64,000 nucleotides of DNA. Source: Bacillus sonorensis NBRC 101234 = KCTC 13918. Lineage in GTDB: Bacteria; Bacillota; Bacilli; Bacillales; Bacillaceae. Position 1 is the first letter of the stretch. Each line of letters begins with the position of its first letter. The notes under the pieces were generated by a model. That model saw only the letters and a list, made by a program, of their open reading frames with translations. It was not told the origin of the DNA and did no database searches. The stretch covers positions 1 to 64,000 of the forward strand of contig NZ_BCVZ01000009.1 in the NCBI RefSeq assembly GCF_001592005.1, read 5' to 3'. The translations under genes and the position numbers were made by a program. Below are positions 20,591 to 29,521 of the stretch, piece after piece.

Positions 20591-21523
20591 TCAATCAGCG
20601 GATGATTCATGATATGGATCATCTTTTTTCTCCGTTGGCAACCGGGATGGAGCCTTTGGAACATCCCGCATCTCGTTCTTAATCACGTCTGAGGAGTAAA
20701 GCATAACGGCCATGCTTCCTCCATATTGTTTGGCCCGAATCAATACCGGCTGATTATATTTGTTTTGGAAGCGAAAATCTGGTCCGTTCCAGCTTACCGT
20801 AGCATCACGACCGGGCGGAACATACGGGACACGCCTGCTGTGGGAATAGCGCTGAACGATTTTCAGTCCTGCACGATCGACTGCATTATACAAAGTTGAG
20901 GATACTTGGCAAATGCCTCCCCCGACCCCTTCGGACAATTCACCTTTAACGATAATAGGAGCACTCATGTACCCCTTTTCCTCGGTTCTCTTTCCTACAA
21001 CCCGGTTAAAGGAGAATGTCTCACCAGGGAAAACAACGTGATTGTCAATGGCCTTGGCGGCAAGTGAGATATTGTGTGAACGGCTCTTATTGCCCGAATT
21101 AAAATAAGTCACATATCGACCAATCTGCTGCACTCGGATGTGAGCAAGCAGCTCACTGTCAACTTTCGGATAAATATTCAACTCCGGGACTTCCACTTTA
21201 GAGGGACCGCTCCCGAAGAAATAGGTATAAAACTGCTCTTTAAACGCCTGTCGATAAAGCTTGTAGCCCCCCTTTCCCGGGACGATTCTTCCCTTGTCGT
21301 TGATGATGGCATTTATAGGGGCCCGGTAAATTTGTTGATCCAGCTGATCGATAAACGCACCGTATTTTTTGTCATCAATGATTGGAGTTCCTGGAAAAGG
21401 CATTGTAAAGTTTTCACGGTTCACTACGGCAATCGGCCGTCCTTGTTGGGTGATCGTCAAACTGTCAGGCGGATCAGCAGGCTGCGCCAATAGCAAAAGA
21501 CCGGTTATCCATATTTTCATCAT
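20591..21523 (-). CDS. VanW-family exported protein, YoaR-like
   Basis: 310 residues. A hydrophobic N-terminus (KIWITGLLLLAQ) suggests export. The VanW domain spans the second half: FPGETFSFNRVVGKRTEEKGY, GVGGGICQVSSTLYNAV and HSRRVPYVPPGRDATVSW are its diagnostic motifs. VanW occurs in vancomycin-resistance clusters and in peptidoglycan-linked proteins; its biochemical role is unknown. It is convergent with the two-component genes. A YoaR-like annotation is based on overall layout. Confidence 0.85.
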   Translation of the reverse strand: MMKIWITGLLLLAQPADPPDSLTITQQGRPIAVVNRENFTMPFPGTPIIDDKKYGAFIDQLDQQIYRAPINAIINDKGRIVPGKGGYKLYRQAFKEQFYTYFFGSGPSKVEVPELNIYPKVDSELLAHIRVQQIGRYVTYFNSGNKSRSHNISLAAKAIDNHVVFPGETFSFNRVVGKRTEEKGYMSAPIIVKGELSEGVGGGICQVSSTLYNAVDRAGLKIVQRYSHSRRVPYVPPGRDATVSWNGPDFRFQNKYNQPVLIRAKQYGGSMAVMLYSSDVIKNEMRDVPKAPSRLPTEKKDDPYHESSAD

Positions 21524-21727
21524 AAGTCGGTATCCCTCCCGACAATAGTATGAACAGTAGCCTATCCATTCATGTATCTCCTCCCTTCAAATAGCGGATC
21601 AACAGAACATTCACCATTTCAATACGTAACCTAAATCTTTAAATATCATTCAGGCTTCTGCACCGGTTTTGCACATTTTGCGGTTATACTATGGGACATA
21701 TGCTGAATCAAGAAGGAGGTAATCCAG

Positions 21728-22975
21728 GTGAAAAAGACATCCGGCTTTCTGTTGATCATGCTGATCACCGCAATCGTGCTGGCAGCATGTCAAAATTCAG
21801 AAACTGGCCACGAGAAAAACCATCATGAGCATCAAATGAATGCCCATTCCGTAAAAGAAGACAAAACAGCCGCTTCCCTCCCAACGGAATTCAACAATCA
21901 AGCGGCCGAAGGATTAATCGTGAAAGACACAAAAAACACGACAAGACTGAACGCCAATACACCTGAAGAATTAAGCATCATGACATCGCAAACAGTCTGG
22001 CCCGCCACCCATAGACAGAATCGTCCTGGAGCGGTTATTTTGGTTTCCGGAGATTCCTGGCAGACCGTTCTTGCAGCGGCGGATCTGATTCATCACCCGA
22101 ATAACGGACCAATGTTAATCACAGACCATGACAAAATTTCAGACAACATCCGCAAGGAAATAAAGCGGTTAAATCCGACCGGCGCCTCTGACGGCACCCA
22201 AATCATGGCCATTGGAAATATTGACAAAAAAGCTCTTCAGAAGCTTGATTCTTATAAAGTAAAACAGCTGAAGGGCAACAATCCGGCTGAACTGGCAAAA
22301 GAAATTGACAAAGAATATGCGGGCGCAGGGGATGAATACCCAAAGAGCGTCATCATCGGCTCGTCAGAGAATGATGCAGAGCTTTATACACTGCCGGCGG
22401 TAAACTGGATCGCTCATATGCCTGAACCGATATTGTATGTGGATAAGAGCGGCATCCCCGAAGAAACGGCAAAGGCATTAAAGAAAAGAAACGGTAAAGC
22501 AAACATTTACATTCTTGGACCGGAAACAGCGGTTTCTAAAAAAACGGAAAAAGCATTAAAAGAATACGGAACAGTCAAAAGAATCTCGGGAAGCAATCCT
22601 GTGGCCAATTCGATTGCCTTTGCAAAATATAAAGATAAAAGCACCAATTTCGGCTGGGGCATCACTGCTCCCGGACACGGTTTATCTTTTGCGTCGACAG
22701 AGACGCCTGACCTTGCTCTCGCAGGTGCTCCTTTTTCTCATTTAGGAAAACATGCGCCTTTGCTTGTATTGAAAAATGGACAGGCTGACCGCTCTATTTA
22801 CAGCTTTTTGTCGGACATTCAGCCGTCCTTTCAGAATGACCCGCAGGACGGGCCTTACAATCATGCCTTTATTCTCGGAACTGAAAACGAGATCTCTTTT
22901 CAGACCCAGGGAATACTTGACGACATACTGGAAATTAAATCGGCTGAAGGCGGACATTCCGGCCATTCATCTTAA
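21728..22975 (+). CDS. Lipoprotein with cell-wall-binding repeat 2-type domain
   Basis: 415 residues. GTG start after AAGGAGGT. Lipobox VLAAC at about residues 17-21, then a His-rich stretch (HEKNHHEHQMNAH) and a His/Gly tail (GGHSGHSS). The body has repeats of the CWB2 kind: VILVSGDSWQTVLAAADLIH with GPMLITDHDKI, then SVIIGSSENDAELYTLPAVN, then ANIYILGPETAVS followed by VKRISGSNPVANS and a final APLLVLKN segment. CWB2 modules bind anionic wall polymers. The His clusters could bind metal ions, which is inference. It has its own terminator. Confidence 0.75.
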   Translation: MKKTSGFLLIMLITAIVLAACQNSETGHEKNHHEHQMNAHSVKEDKTAASLPTEFNNQAAEGLIVKDTKNTTRLNANTPEELSIMTSQTVWPATHRQNRPGAVILVSGDSWQTVLAAADLIHHPNNGPMLITDHDKISDNIRKEIKRLNPTGASDGTQIMAIGNIDKKALQKLDSYKVKQLKGNNPAELAKEIDKEYAGAGDEYPKSVIIGSSENDAELYTLPAVNWIAHMPEPILYVDKSGIPEETAKALKKRNGKANIYILGPETAVSKKTEKALKEYGTVKRISGSNPVANSIAFAKYKDKSTNFGWGITAPGHGLSFASTETPDLALAGAPFSHLGKHAPLLVLKNGQADRSIYSFLSDIQPSFQNDPQDGPYNHAFILGTENEISFQTQGILDDILEIKSAEGGHSGHSS

Positions 22976-23015
22976 AAAGAGAAGGCTCTTCAAAAGGGCC
23001 GTCTCTTGTTTTTTG
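22976..23015 (+). terminator. Terminator after the His-rich lipoprotein gene
   Basis: Stem AAGAGA-GGC / GCC-TCTCTT (with mismatches) enclosing CTCTTCAAAAGG, followed by GTTTTTT. Confidence 0.7.
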
Positions 23016-23042
23016 CCTATCTAAAACCAAATACCGTAAAAA

Positions 23043-23994
23043 TTGATCCATCCTTCTTCATTCTCGGCGGCCGGATTTATGATCGCTGACAATGTATGGC
23101 TTTTTGCCCTTTTTTATATGTTGAACGGAATCGGGGGAGCGCTGTACATTCCCGCACAGCGCGCGCAAATTTCAGACTGCACTGAAAGCGCGATGCGGAC
23201 GGAAGTGTTTGCCGCGCTTCATGTCATTGAGGGCTTTGGTGCGGCGGTCGGCCCGATCTCAGGTCTTGCCGTTTATTCGTATCATCCCGCCTTGCTTTTC
23301 GGTTTTCAGGTTTGCGCGTTTTCACTTTATTGGCTTGTCGTATATTTTAGGCTGCCTGAGACGCTTCCGTCAAAAAGCCAAAAAGAGATTTTACAAAAAG
23401 AAAAACCCGTTTTCATCCAGGACATGCTCCTTCATCATCGTTCCGTCCTGCTTCTGATGCTGTTTACGATCCCGGTCAGTCTCCTATATGCTCAGCTTGA
23501 CAAATTACCGGCTTTATTTGGCAGAGCTTTTTGAAAACTTCTTATTTATTCTTGCTTCTTTTACAGTCTGTCACGCCCTGCTTGGCATTGTCCTGCAAAT
23601 TCCGCTCGTGAAATGGACGGAAAAGCTGAAAATGAACACGGTTGTTATCATCTCATACGGCTGCTTTGCTCTTTCGGCAATCGGCTTTGCTTTTGCTTCT
23701 TCTCCGGCTTGGCTGCTCTTGACCACAATCGTTTTTACGGCTGGAGAAAGCGTGCTGTTCAATCACGTTCAAGCCTTCGTCTCAAAGATCGCACCTTCCC
23801 ATATGCGCGGCAGATATTTCGCGTTTTACGGGCTTCACTGGGATATTTCCCGGACAATAGGACCTTTTTTAGGCGGGGTGGTCCTCATCCGCTGCGGCGG
23901 AGCTGTTCTTTTTCTATCGTCCTGTGCAGTTGTGGCAGCCGGAGGAGCCGCTCAATACTTTGCTGTCAAGAAATTGGAGAAAGCGGCCGAATGA
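23043..23994 (+). pseudogene. MFS transporter, 5'-truncated and frameshifted
   Basis: Two overlapping frames (23043-23534 and 23488-23994) together read as one major-facilitator protein: NGIGGALYIPAQRAQISDC and VIEGFGAAVGPISGLAVYSY in the first, HMRGRYFAFYGLHWDISRTIGPFLGG in the second. The frames differ by +1 and join near 23490-23525. The first membrane helices are missing: in-frame stops at about 23022 and 23037 precede the readable part. No ribosome binding site is seen. The product is probably non-functional. Substrate unknown. Confidence 0.85.
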
Positions 23995-24017
23995 AGTTGA
24001 AAAAACCGGGTATTTTA

Positions 24018-24032
24018 TAGTACCTGGTACTA
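24018..24032. promoter_or_regulatory. Palindromic operator overlapping the acyl-CoA synthetase promoter
   Basis: TAGTACC-T-GGTACTA is a perfect 15-bp palindrome. A TATAAT -10 box at 24044-24049 places it over the -35 region, so a repressor bound here would block transcription of the downstream gene. The regulator is not identified; the motif is not the FadR box. Confidence 0.55.
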
Positions 24033-24083
24033 GTATAAAGTGCTATAATAAGGGCGATATTCTTCTTTAAATTAGGAGGCATT

Positions 24084-25703
24084 ATGGATACGTTAAAAAG
24101 GCAAACAATCGGAAGCCTGTTAAAATCAGCTGCAGACCGGTTTCCGCATCGAGAAGCGGTGGTCTATTCAGAGCTTGATTTGCGGTATTCCTATCAGGAG
24201 CTTTTTGAAGAAACAGCAAAAATAGCGAAGGGACTGATGGCGCTCGGCATCCAGAAAAGTGAGCATGTCGCCATTTGGGCTTCCAATATTCCGGAATGGA
24301 TTCTCCTTCAGTTCGCAACGGCGAGAATCGGCGCTGTGCTCGTCACTGTGAACACAAGCTATCAGGCAAGAGAGCTTGAATATTTACTGGAGCATTCCGA
24401 TTCGACGACACTCTTTTTAATGGACGGCTATAAGGGGACTTCCTATATTGACATGATTCATTCGATTACCGGAAATCAGGAGGCATTGCCAAAGCTTGAA
24501 CGCCTTGTCTATCTCGGACACGGAGAGACACCGGAAAACATGATTTCATTTGCAGATCTATCGAAAAAAGGCGAATTCATATCTGATGATGCCCTTTTTG
24601 AAAGAGAGCGGTCATTATCGCCCGATGATGTCATTAATATGCAGTACACGTCGGGTACGACCGGATTTCCAAAAGGCGTGATGCTGACGCATTATAATAT
24701 TGTCAACAATGCGGCGATCGTCGCCGACAGAATGGGGCTCACCAATAGAGACAGATTGTGCATCCCGGTTCCGCTTTTCCACTGTTTCGGCTGCGTGTTA
24801 AGCACGCTTGCCTGCGTGTCGGCGGGGGCGGCCATGCTGCCGATCATCGAGTTCAAAGCGGAAACGGTTTTGCAAACGGTTGAACAAGAAAGATGCACAG
24901 GTCTGCAGGGCGTGCCGACAATGTTTATCGCCGAGCTCTCGCATCCACATTTTGCAGATTATGATCTTTCTTCATTACGGACTGGTATTATGGCCGGCTC
25001 ACCATGTCCGAAAGAAGTCATGAAAAAAGTCATGAAGCAAATGAACCTGACAGACATCACAATTGCATACGGACAGACAGAGTCATCACCGGTTATTACA
25101 CAGACAACCATTACCGATACAATTGAACGCCGTGTTGAAACAGTCGGCAAAGTCCATCCTCACGTGGAAATCAAAATCATCGACCCTGAGACCGGCCGGG
25201 CGCTCGGCCCCCATGAACAGGGCGAACTGTGCACAAGGGGATATCTCGTCATGAAGGGATATTACAAGATGGAGGAGGCCACCAGAAAGGCCATTGATAA
25301 AGATGGCTGGCTCCATACAGGCGACCTCGCAGAGATGGATCAGGACGGTTATGTCAGAATTACCGGACGTCTAAAAGATATGATTGTCCGCGGCGGAGAA
25401 AACATTTATCCGCGCGAAATCGAAGAATTCCTGTATGAGCATGAAGATATTGTCGATGTTCAGGTCGTCGGTGTTCCGGATGAAAAGTACGGAGAAAAAA
25501 CGGCAGCCTTTATTAAATGCAAACCAGGCAAAACGCTGTCACTTGAGGATGTCAGGACATTTTGCAAAGGGCAGCTTTCCTACTATAAAATTCCTGAGTA
25601 TGTGTTTCAGCTTGATGAATACCCGCTGACTGCCTCCGGCAAAGTGCAGAAATATATTTTAAGAGACTGGGCGACAGACATGCTGGCCGCCACTGCCGAA
25701 TAG
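24084..25703 (+). CDS. AMP-dependent acyl-CoA synthetase, YngI-like
   Basis: 539 residues. ANL-superfamily motifs: NMQYTSGTTGFPKGVMLTH (A3), AYGQTESSPV (A5), WLHTGDLAEMDQDGY (A7), GRLKDMIVRGGENIYPREIE (A8) and the catalytic Lys in TASGKVQKY (A10). It activates a carboxylic acid to its CoA thioester through an acyl-adenylate. The N-terminal half resembles YngI/ACSF2-type medium-chain ligases. Strong AGGAGG site, TATAAT promoter and a palindrome upstream. It stands alone, so the substrate cannot be read from context. Confidence 0.88.
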   Translation: MDTLKRQTIGSLLKSAADRFPHREAVVYSELDLRYSYQELFEETAKIAKGLMALGIQKSEHVAIWASNIPEWILLQFATARIGAVLVTVNTSYQARELEYLLEHSDSTTLFLMDGYKGTSYIDMIHSITGNQEALPKLERLVYLGHGETPENMISFADLSKKGEFISDDALFERERSLSPDDVINMQYTSGTTGFPKGVMLTHYNIVNNAAIVADRMGLTNRDRLCIPVPLFHCFGCVLSTLACVSAGAAMLPIIEFKAETVLQTVEQERCTGLQGVPTMFIAELSHPHFADYDLSSLRTGIMAGSPCPKEVMKKVMKQMNLTDITIAYGQTESSPVITQTTITDTIERRVETVGKVHPHVEIKIIDPETGRALGPHEQGELCTRGYLVMKGYYKMEEATRKAIDKDGWLHTGDLAEMDQDGYVRITGRLKDMIVRGGENIYPREIEEFLYEHEDIVDVQVVGVPDEKYGEKTAAFIKCKPGKTLSLEDVRTFCKGQLSYYKIPEYVFQLDEYPLTASGKVQKYILRDWATDMLAATAE

Positions 25704-25711
25704 ATTGATAT

Positions 25712-25756
25712 AAAAAGCCGAAAATCCCAGGACACCCCTGGAATTTTCGGCTTTTC
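25712..25756. terminator. Bidirectional terminator
   Basis: 19-bp arms from AAAAGCCGAAAAT to ATTTTCGGCTTTT with a CCAGG/CCTGG inner stem and a short loop. A run on one side and T run on the other let it serve both the acyl-CoA synthetase and cotJC. Confidence 0.85.
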
Positions 25757-25762
25757 GCACAG

Positions 25763-26332
25763 TTAAAACACCTTTTTGCGGTCGCGCTCTTCCTTCAAAA
25801 TTTCGACGGCTTCGCGGAACCGCTGTGAATGGACGATTTCCCTTTCCCTTAAAAACGCCAGCCCGTCATTTAAGTCAGGATCATCTGACATATCGATCAG
25901 CCATTGGTATGTCGCCCTCGCTTTTTCTTCCGCTGCAATATCTTCATATAAGTCGGCAATTGGGTCGCCCTTTGCTTGAATATATGTAGCTGTGAATGGA
26001 ACGCCTGCCGCGTTATGATAAAACAGGGCTTTGTCATGGTCTGCGTAATGATCGCCAAGCCCGGCGTCCCTCAGCTGCTCAGGCGTCGCGTCTTTCGTTA
26101 ATTTGTAAACCATTGTCGCGATCATTTCCAAATGGGCGAATTCTTCTGTACCGATATCGGTCAGAAGGCCGACGACTTTATCAGGAATGCTGTAGCGCTG
26201 ATTCAAATAGCGGAGCGCGGCTGCCAATTCTCCATCGGCTCCGCCGTATTGCTCGATTAAGAATTTAGCCAGCCTTGGATTGCATTCCCTCACTTTCACG
26301 GGGTATTGCAGTTTTTTCTCATAAAGCCACAT
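25763..26332 (-). CDS. cotJC: Spore coat protein CotJC (manganese-catalase family)
   Basis: 189 residues. Di-manganese catalase fold ligands appear in DIGTEEFAHLEMIATMVYKL (ExxH) and later in DIAAEEKARATYQWL and REREIVHSQRFREAVE. It opens MWLYEKKLQYPVKV as in CotJC. CotJC is an inner coat component made in the mother cell under sigma-E. Last gene of cotJA-cotJB-cotJC. Confidence 0.93.
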   Translation of the reverse strand: MWLYEKKLQYPVKVRECNPRLAKFLIEQYGGADGELAAALRYLNQRYSIPDKVVGLLTDIGTEEFAHLEMIATMVYKLTKDATPEQLRDAGLGDHYADHDKALFYHNAAGVPFTATYIQAKGDPIADLYEDIAAEEKARATYQWLIDMSDDPDLNDGLAFLREREIVHSQRFREAVEILKEERDRKKVF

Positions 26333-26353
26333 GAACCTGACTCCCTTCCTTCA

Positions 26354-26617
26354 TTAAACTTGCCATGGCCAAGGACTTCTTTTCCAGCTCCAGTACGATT
26401 CCGTCCGATCGGGACTCCCCTGTACGAGGGGACCATATTTAGATTCAAATTTCGCTTTCAGTCTTTTAGAGTACACGGCATACTGGTTATATTGTTTGAT
26501 CGCATCGATATCATCCGGATGTGTATCAAGGTACAGCATGAGCTCGATAATGACAAAATCGACCGCCTGAATCTCGTGAAGCCTTTGATAATAGTCTTGC
26601 GGCAACGTGTGTGTCAT
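26354..26617 (-). CDS. cotJB: Spore coat protein CotJB
   Basis: 87 residues. The DYYQRLHEIQAVDFVIIELM and LDTHPDDIDAIKQYN segments with a C-terminal WSWKRSPWPWQ patch are typical of CotJB, which is needed with CotJC for coat deposition. Its ATG overlaps the cotJA stop. Confidence 0.92.
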   Translation of the reverse strand: MTHTLPQDYYQRLHEIQAVDFVIIELMLYLDTHPDDIDAIKQYNQYAVYSKRLKAKFESKYGPLVQGSPDRTESYWSWKRSPWPWQV

Positions 26618-26856
26618 CCCCCCTTACCTCCCATCTCATACGGATTTTCATAAGGATCGTAAAAAACGGGCCAAAGCGTCCCTTTTTTTAAAGCCTCCAT
26701 AGGCGAGAACTGCGGCAGGCCGCGCGGCTGAAAGCCTAAATATAAATTCGGAGGTGTTCTGTAATACCTCTTGCCCAGCGGCGGACACGGGTCAAAAGCG
26801 CTGTGGAACGGACGATACGATTTAACTTTGGTGAATGATTCCTGGTCATGCTTCAC
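26614..26856 (-). CDS. cotJA: Spore coat protein CotJA
   Basis: 80 residues. The signature SPMEALKKGTLWPVFYDPYE followed by NPY identifies CotJA. GTG start at 26856 with AGGTG at about 26864. A GAATACAAAT sequence upstream on the minus strand, with an ACATAA about 14 bp further up, is a possible sigma-E promoter, matching the known sigma-E control of cotJ. Confidence 0.92.
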   Translation of the reverse strand: MKHDQESFTKVKSYRPFHSAFDPCPPLGKRYYRTPPNLYLGFQPRGLPQFSPMEALKKGTLWPVFYDPYENPYEMGGKGG

Positions 26857-27076
26857 ATGGGTTCACCTCTATTTGTGATGAATCTAATTTATTTGTATTC
26901 ATCCGCTCTGCCCGTTATGTTTTGAAATGCCCTGTTTTCCAATGATCAGTTTTACTTATTAATCTTTTAAATAAATTCGTATTTTACGAATCGCTAAAAT
27001 TATATTATAGTTATCAATAGAAAATACTTTACCTAGTGAACAAAAAGGCTTTCAATACAGGAAGAAGGGTTTTAAT

Positions 27077-28231
27077 TTGAGAATAAAACATGATTTCCTT
27101 CGGGATATCATATTAATATTGATCAGCAGCCTGGGAGGGTTTCTTCTTTCATTGACAGGAATGACGATCGGATGGATGGTCGGTACAATGGCGGCCGCCG
27201 CCTGTCTGTCGTTGTTTCAGCCGGCTCCGCTGAAACAAGCAATCAGCCAAAAAGGCATCCATAAAGGATGGCTCAGCTTTGGACAAATGCTTCTGGGAAT
27301 TGAACTCGGACAGAAAATGAATATGTCCGTGATTTTCATTTTTAAAGAAAACTGGCTGATCATCGGGGTGATGCTGATCCTTTCCGTCATCTTCGCGCTG
27401 CTCTCCGGGTTTGTTTTATGGCGGTTCAGCAATGCGGATATGCTGACGAGTTTTGTAGGAACGGCCCCGGGCGGACTATCCGCCATGCCCGGCGTCGCTC
27501 AGGAAGTGGGAGCCAACACGGCCATCGTCAGCCTCGTACAGATGATCCGGGTGCTGCTGGTAGTCATGACGATACCTTTTTTCGTCGTTTTCATTCATTC
27601 CCAATATCCCGAATCACAGTCCGCCACCCACCAGATGCTCGCCGCCGGAACATCCGAATTCGGAACAGCTTATATTGCTTGGACAGCCGTCATTGTATTG
27701 GCCGCTTTTTTGGCTTGCAAGGCGATTGCATTATTGCGCTTTCCAGCGCCTTGGCTGCTCGGAAGCATGGTTGGCGTCGCCGCCATTCAAATCGCCGGCA
27801 GTTCGTTGTCCGGCCTCAGCCTGACTGCATGGTGGCCCCACGGATTTTCGGTGCTGTCGCAAATCTGCCTTGGTGCAACGATCGGCTCAAAAATCAATAA
27901 AGAGATGTTCATCGGCGTCAAGCGGACACTGATTGTCGCCTTCCTCGGCTCCGTCGGCCTGATCATTGCGATGATTTTGAGCGCCGCCGTGACTGCCCAT
28001 GTAGCGGGCATTTCTTTGACGACGGCCATTTTGGCGTTTTCACCGGGGGGAATCGCGGAAATGGCGACGACATCCGTTACCCTTCACGCCGATTCGACAT
28101 TTGTCGTCGCTGTTCAAGTGTTAAGGGTCGTTCTCGTCATCGCCATGCTGCCGCCGTTCTTTCGGCTGCTGCATCACAAATCGGAAAAAACGGCGCACCC
28201 GCATATGAAAAAAGCCGGAACTGAGGGGTAA
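27077..28231 (+). CDS. AbrB-family (COG3180-type) integral membrane protein
   Basis: 384 residues, about ten membrane helices in two homologous halves. Repeated motifs GGFLLSLTGMTIGWMVGTM / FPAPWLLGSMVGVAAIQIAG and GTAPGGLSAMPGVAQEVGA / FSPGGIAEMATTSVTLHADS are the duplicated GxxPGG...A elements of the AbrB (ammonia-monooxygenase regulator-named) membrane family. TTG start after GGAAGAAGGG. Transport substrate unknown. Single gene with its own terminator. Confidence 0.85.
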   Translation: MRIKHDFLRDIILILISSLGGFLLSLTGMTIGWMVGTMAAAACLSLFQPAPLKQAISQKGIHKGWLSFGQMLLGIELGQKMNMSVIFIFKENWLIIGVMLILSVIFALLSGFVLWRFSNADMLTSFVGTAPGGLSAMPGVAQEVGANTAIVSLVQMIRVLLVVMTIPFFVVFIHSQYPESQSATHQMLAAGTSEFGTAYIAWTAVIVLAAFLACKAIALLRFPAPWLLGSMVGVAAIQIAGSSLSGLSLTAWWPHGFSVLSQICLGATIGSKINKEMFIGVKRTLIVAFLGSVGLIIAMILSAAVTAHVAGISLTTAILAFSPGGIAEMATTSVTLHADSTFVVAVQVLRVVLVIAMLPPFFRLLHHKSEKTAHPHMKKAGTEG

Positions 28232-28252
28232 CCCTTTCGTTCCGGTTTTTTA
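28211..28252 (+). terminator. Terminator of the AbrB-family gene
   Basis: CCGGAAC / GTTCCGG stem overlapping the stop codon, with an A run before it and TTTTTT after it. Confidence 0.8.
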
Positions 28253-28583
28253 TTTCAACCCCATACTGCATCCATCCTCCAATTTCGCCAAACATTAACT
28301 AAAGACGCCACTGTAAAAGATTTCATTAAAAAAAGCATTTAAAGAAGTAATAAGCTTTTACTAACTAATGATATTTAGCTACTTAACCAACAGATGGAAA
28401 ATATCCATTTTTTCACTCATCCTTTGACTTTCGATCCTAGACTTCATAGATTGTTTCTTTTCGAAATCTGTCTGCGCAGCATAAAGAGAAAGTTTTGAAG
28501 TAAATGACGCATCAAATGTGGTCATATCTAAAAAAGGCGGAATTTTGGCTTTTTATCCTCCTTATGAACATATGCGGATTGTC
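28253..28583. other. AT-rich gap, no gene seen
   Basis: About 330 bp between the AbrB-family terminator and the carbamate kinase stop. It marks the left edge of the AT-rich allantoin island. No open frame, repeat or recombinase trace was found, and no clear terminator for the minus-strand operon. Confidence 0.5.
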
Positions 28584-29516
28584 TTATTTTGTTATGCGCG
28601 TCCCCGCTTTTCCATCTAGTGCAGCTGCCGCTTGATCCAATGAACAAATAATTGCCTCTTTACCTAACTTTGCAAATTCTATAGCCGCTTGCATCTTTGG
28701 CAGCATACTGCCAGCAGGAAATTGCCCTTCTGCCACATATTGTTCTGCTTCTTCTACTGTAATTCGGCTTAGTTTTTGCTCATTTTCTTTGCCAAAATTG
28801 ATAAATACATTTGGTACGTCTGTCAACATCATGAAAACATCAGCATTTATTTGTTGTGCAAGCTTTAATCCTGAACGATCTTTGTCTATTACTGCTTCAA
28901 GACCATGTAATAGACCGCTGTCGTCACGATATACAGGTATACCGCCGCCGCCAGAGGAAATAACAATAGTTTCATCAATTAAACGCCGAATCTCTTCTAT
29001 CCCATGGATCACTTTCGGTTCCGGGGAAGGCACAACTCGTCTATAGCCACGCCCTGCATCTTCTGACATAGTAAATCCTTTTTCTTCTAATTGCTTCGCT
29101 TCTTCCTCTGAATAAAATACTCCTATTGGTTTCGTTGGTTTTTCAAATGCTTTATCATACTTGTCCACTTCAACCATTGTTAGAAATGTAGCTACATTCG
29201 CGGTAATGCCCCGTTTTTTAATATGGTTTTTCAAAGCTTTTTCCAGCATATAACCAATGAATCCCTGTGATTCTGCGTTACAAGCATAGATTGGCAGCGG
29301 TTCAACGACATTTTTGGCAGCTTCATTTTGAGCAATAATATTCCCAACTTGCGGACCATTGCCGTGTGTAATCACAATTTTATGTCCTGCTTCTTTAATT
29401 TCAATCATATGACGTGTTGCAGAGATTACATTTTTGAATTGATTAGCATAAGTTGCTTCTTGTTTTGGCTGTAAAATTGCATTACCTCCTAGAGCGATTA
29501 CTACACTTTTCCCCAT
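28584..29516 (-). CDS. allK: Carbamate kinase (AllK/ArcC-type)
   Basis: 310 residues. Amino-acid kinase fold with VVIALGGNAILQP at the N-terminus, THGNGPQVGNI, VISSGGGGIPVYRD, AVIDKDRSGLKLAQ and MLPKMQAAIEF. It converts carbamoyl phosphate and ADP to ATP, CO2 and ammonia. It ends the minus-strand all operon, where in E. coli a carbamate kinase (YbcF/AllK) plays the same part. ATG at 29516 has an 8-nt spacer from GGAG. Confidence 0.92.
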   Translation of the reverse strand: MGKSVVIALGGNAILQPKQEATYANQFKNVISATRHMIEIKEAGHKIVITHGNGPQVGNIIAQNEAAKNVVEPLPIYACNAESQGFIGYMLEKALKNHIKKRGITANVATFLTMVEVDKYDKAFEKPTKPIGVFYSEEEAKQLEEKGFTMSEDAGRGYRRVVPSPEPKVIHGIEEIRRLIDETIVISSGGGGIPVYRDDSGLLHGLEAVIDKDRSGLKLAQQINADVFMMLTDVPNVFINFGKENEQKLSRITVEEAEQYVAEGQFPAGSMLPKMQAAIEFAKLGKEAIICSLDQAAAALDGKAGTRITK

Positions 29517-29521
29517 TTCTT

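Noticed and set aside
28253-28583. Left-edge recombination site of the allantoin island
   Set aside because: No direct repeat, tRNA or recombinase fragment could be found by eye on this side.
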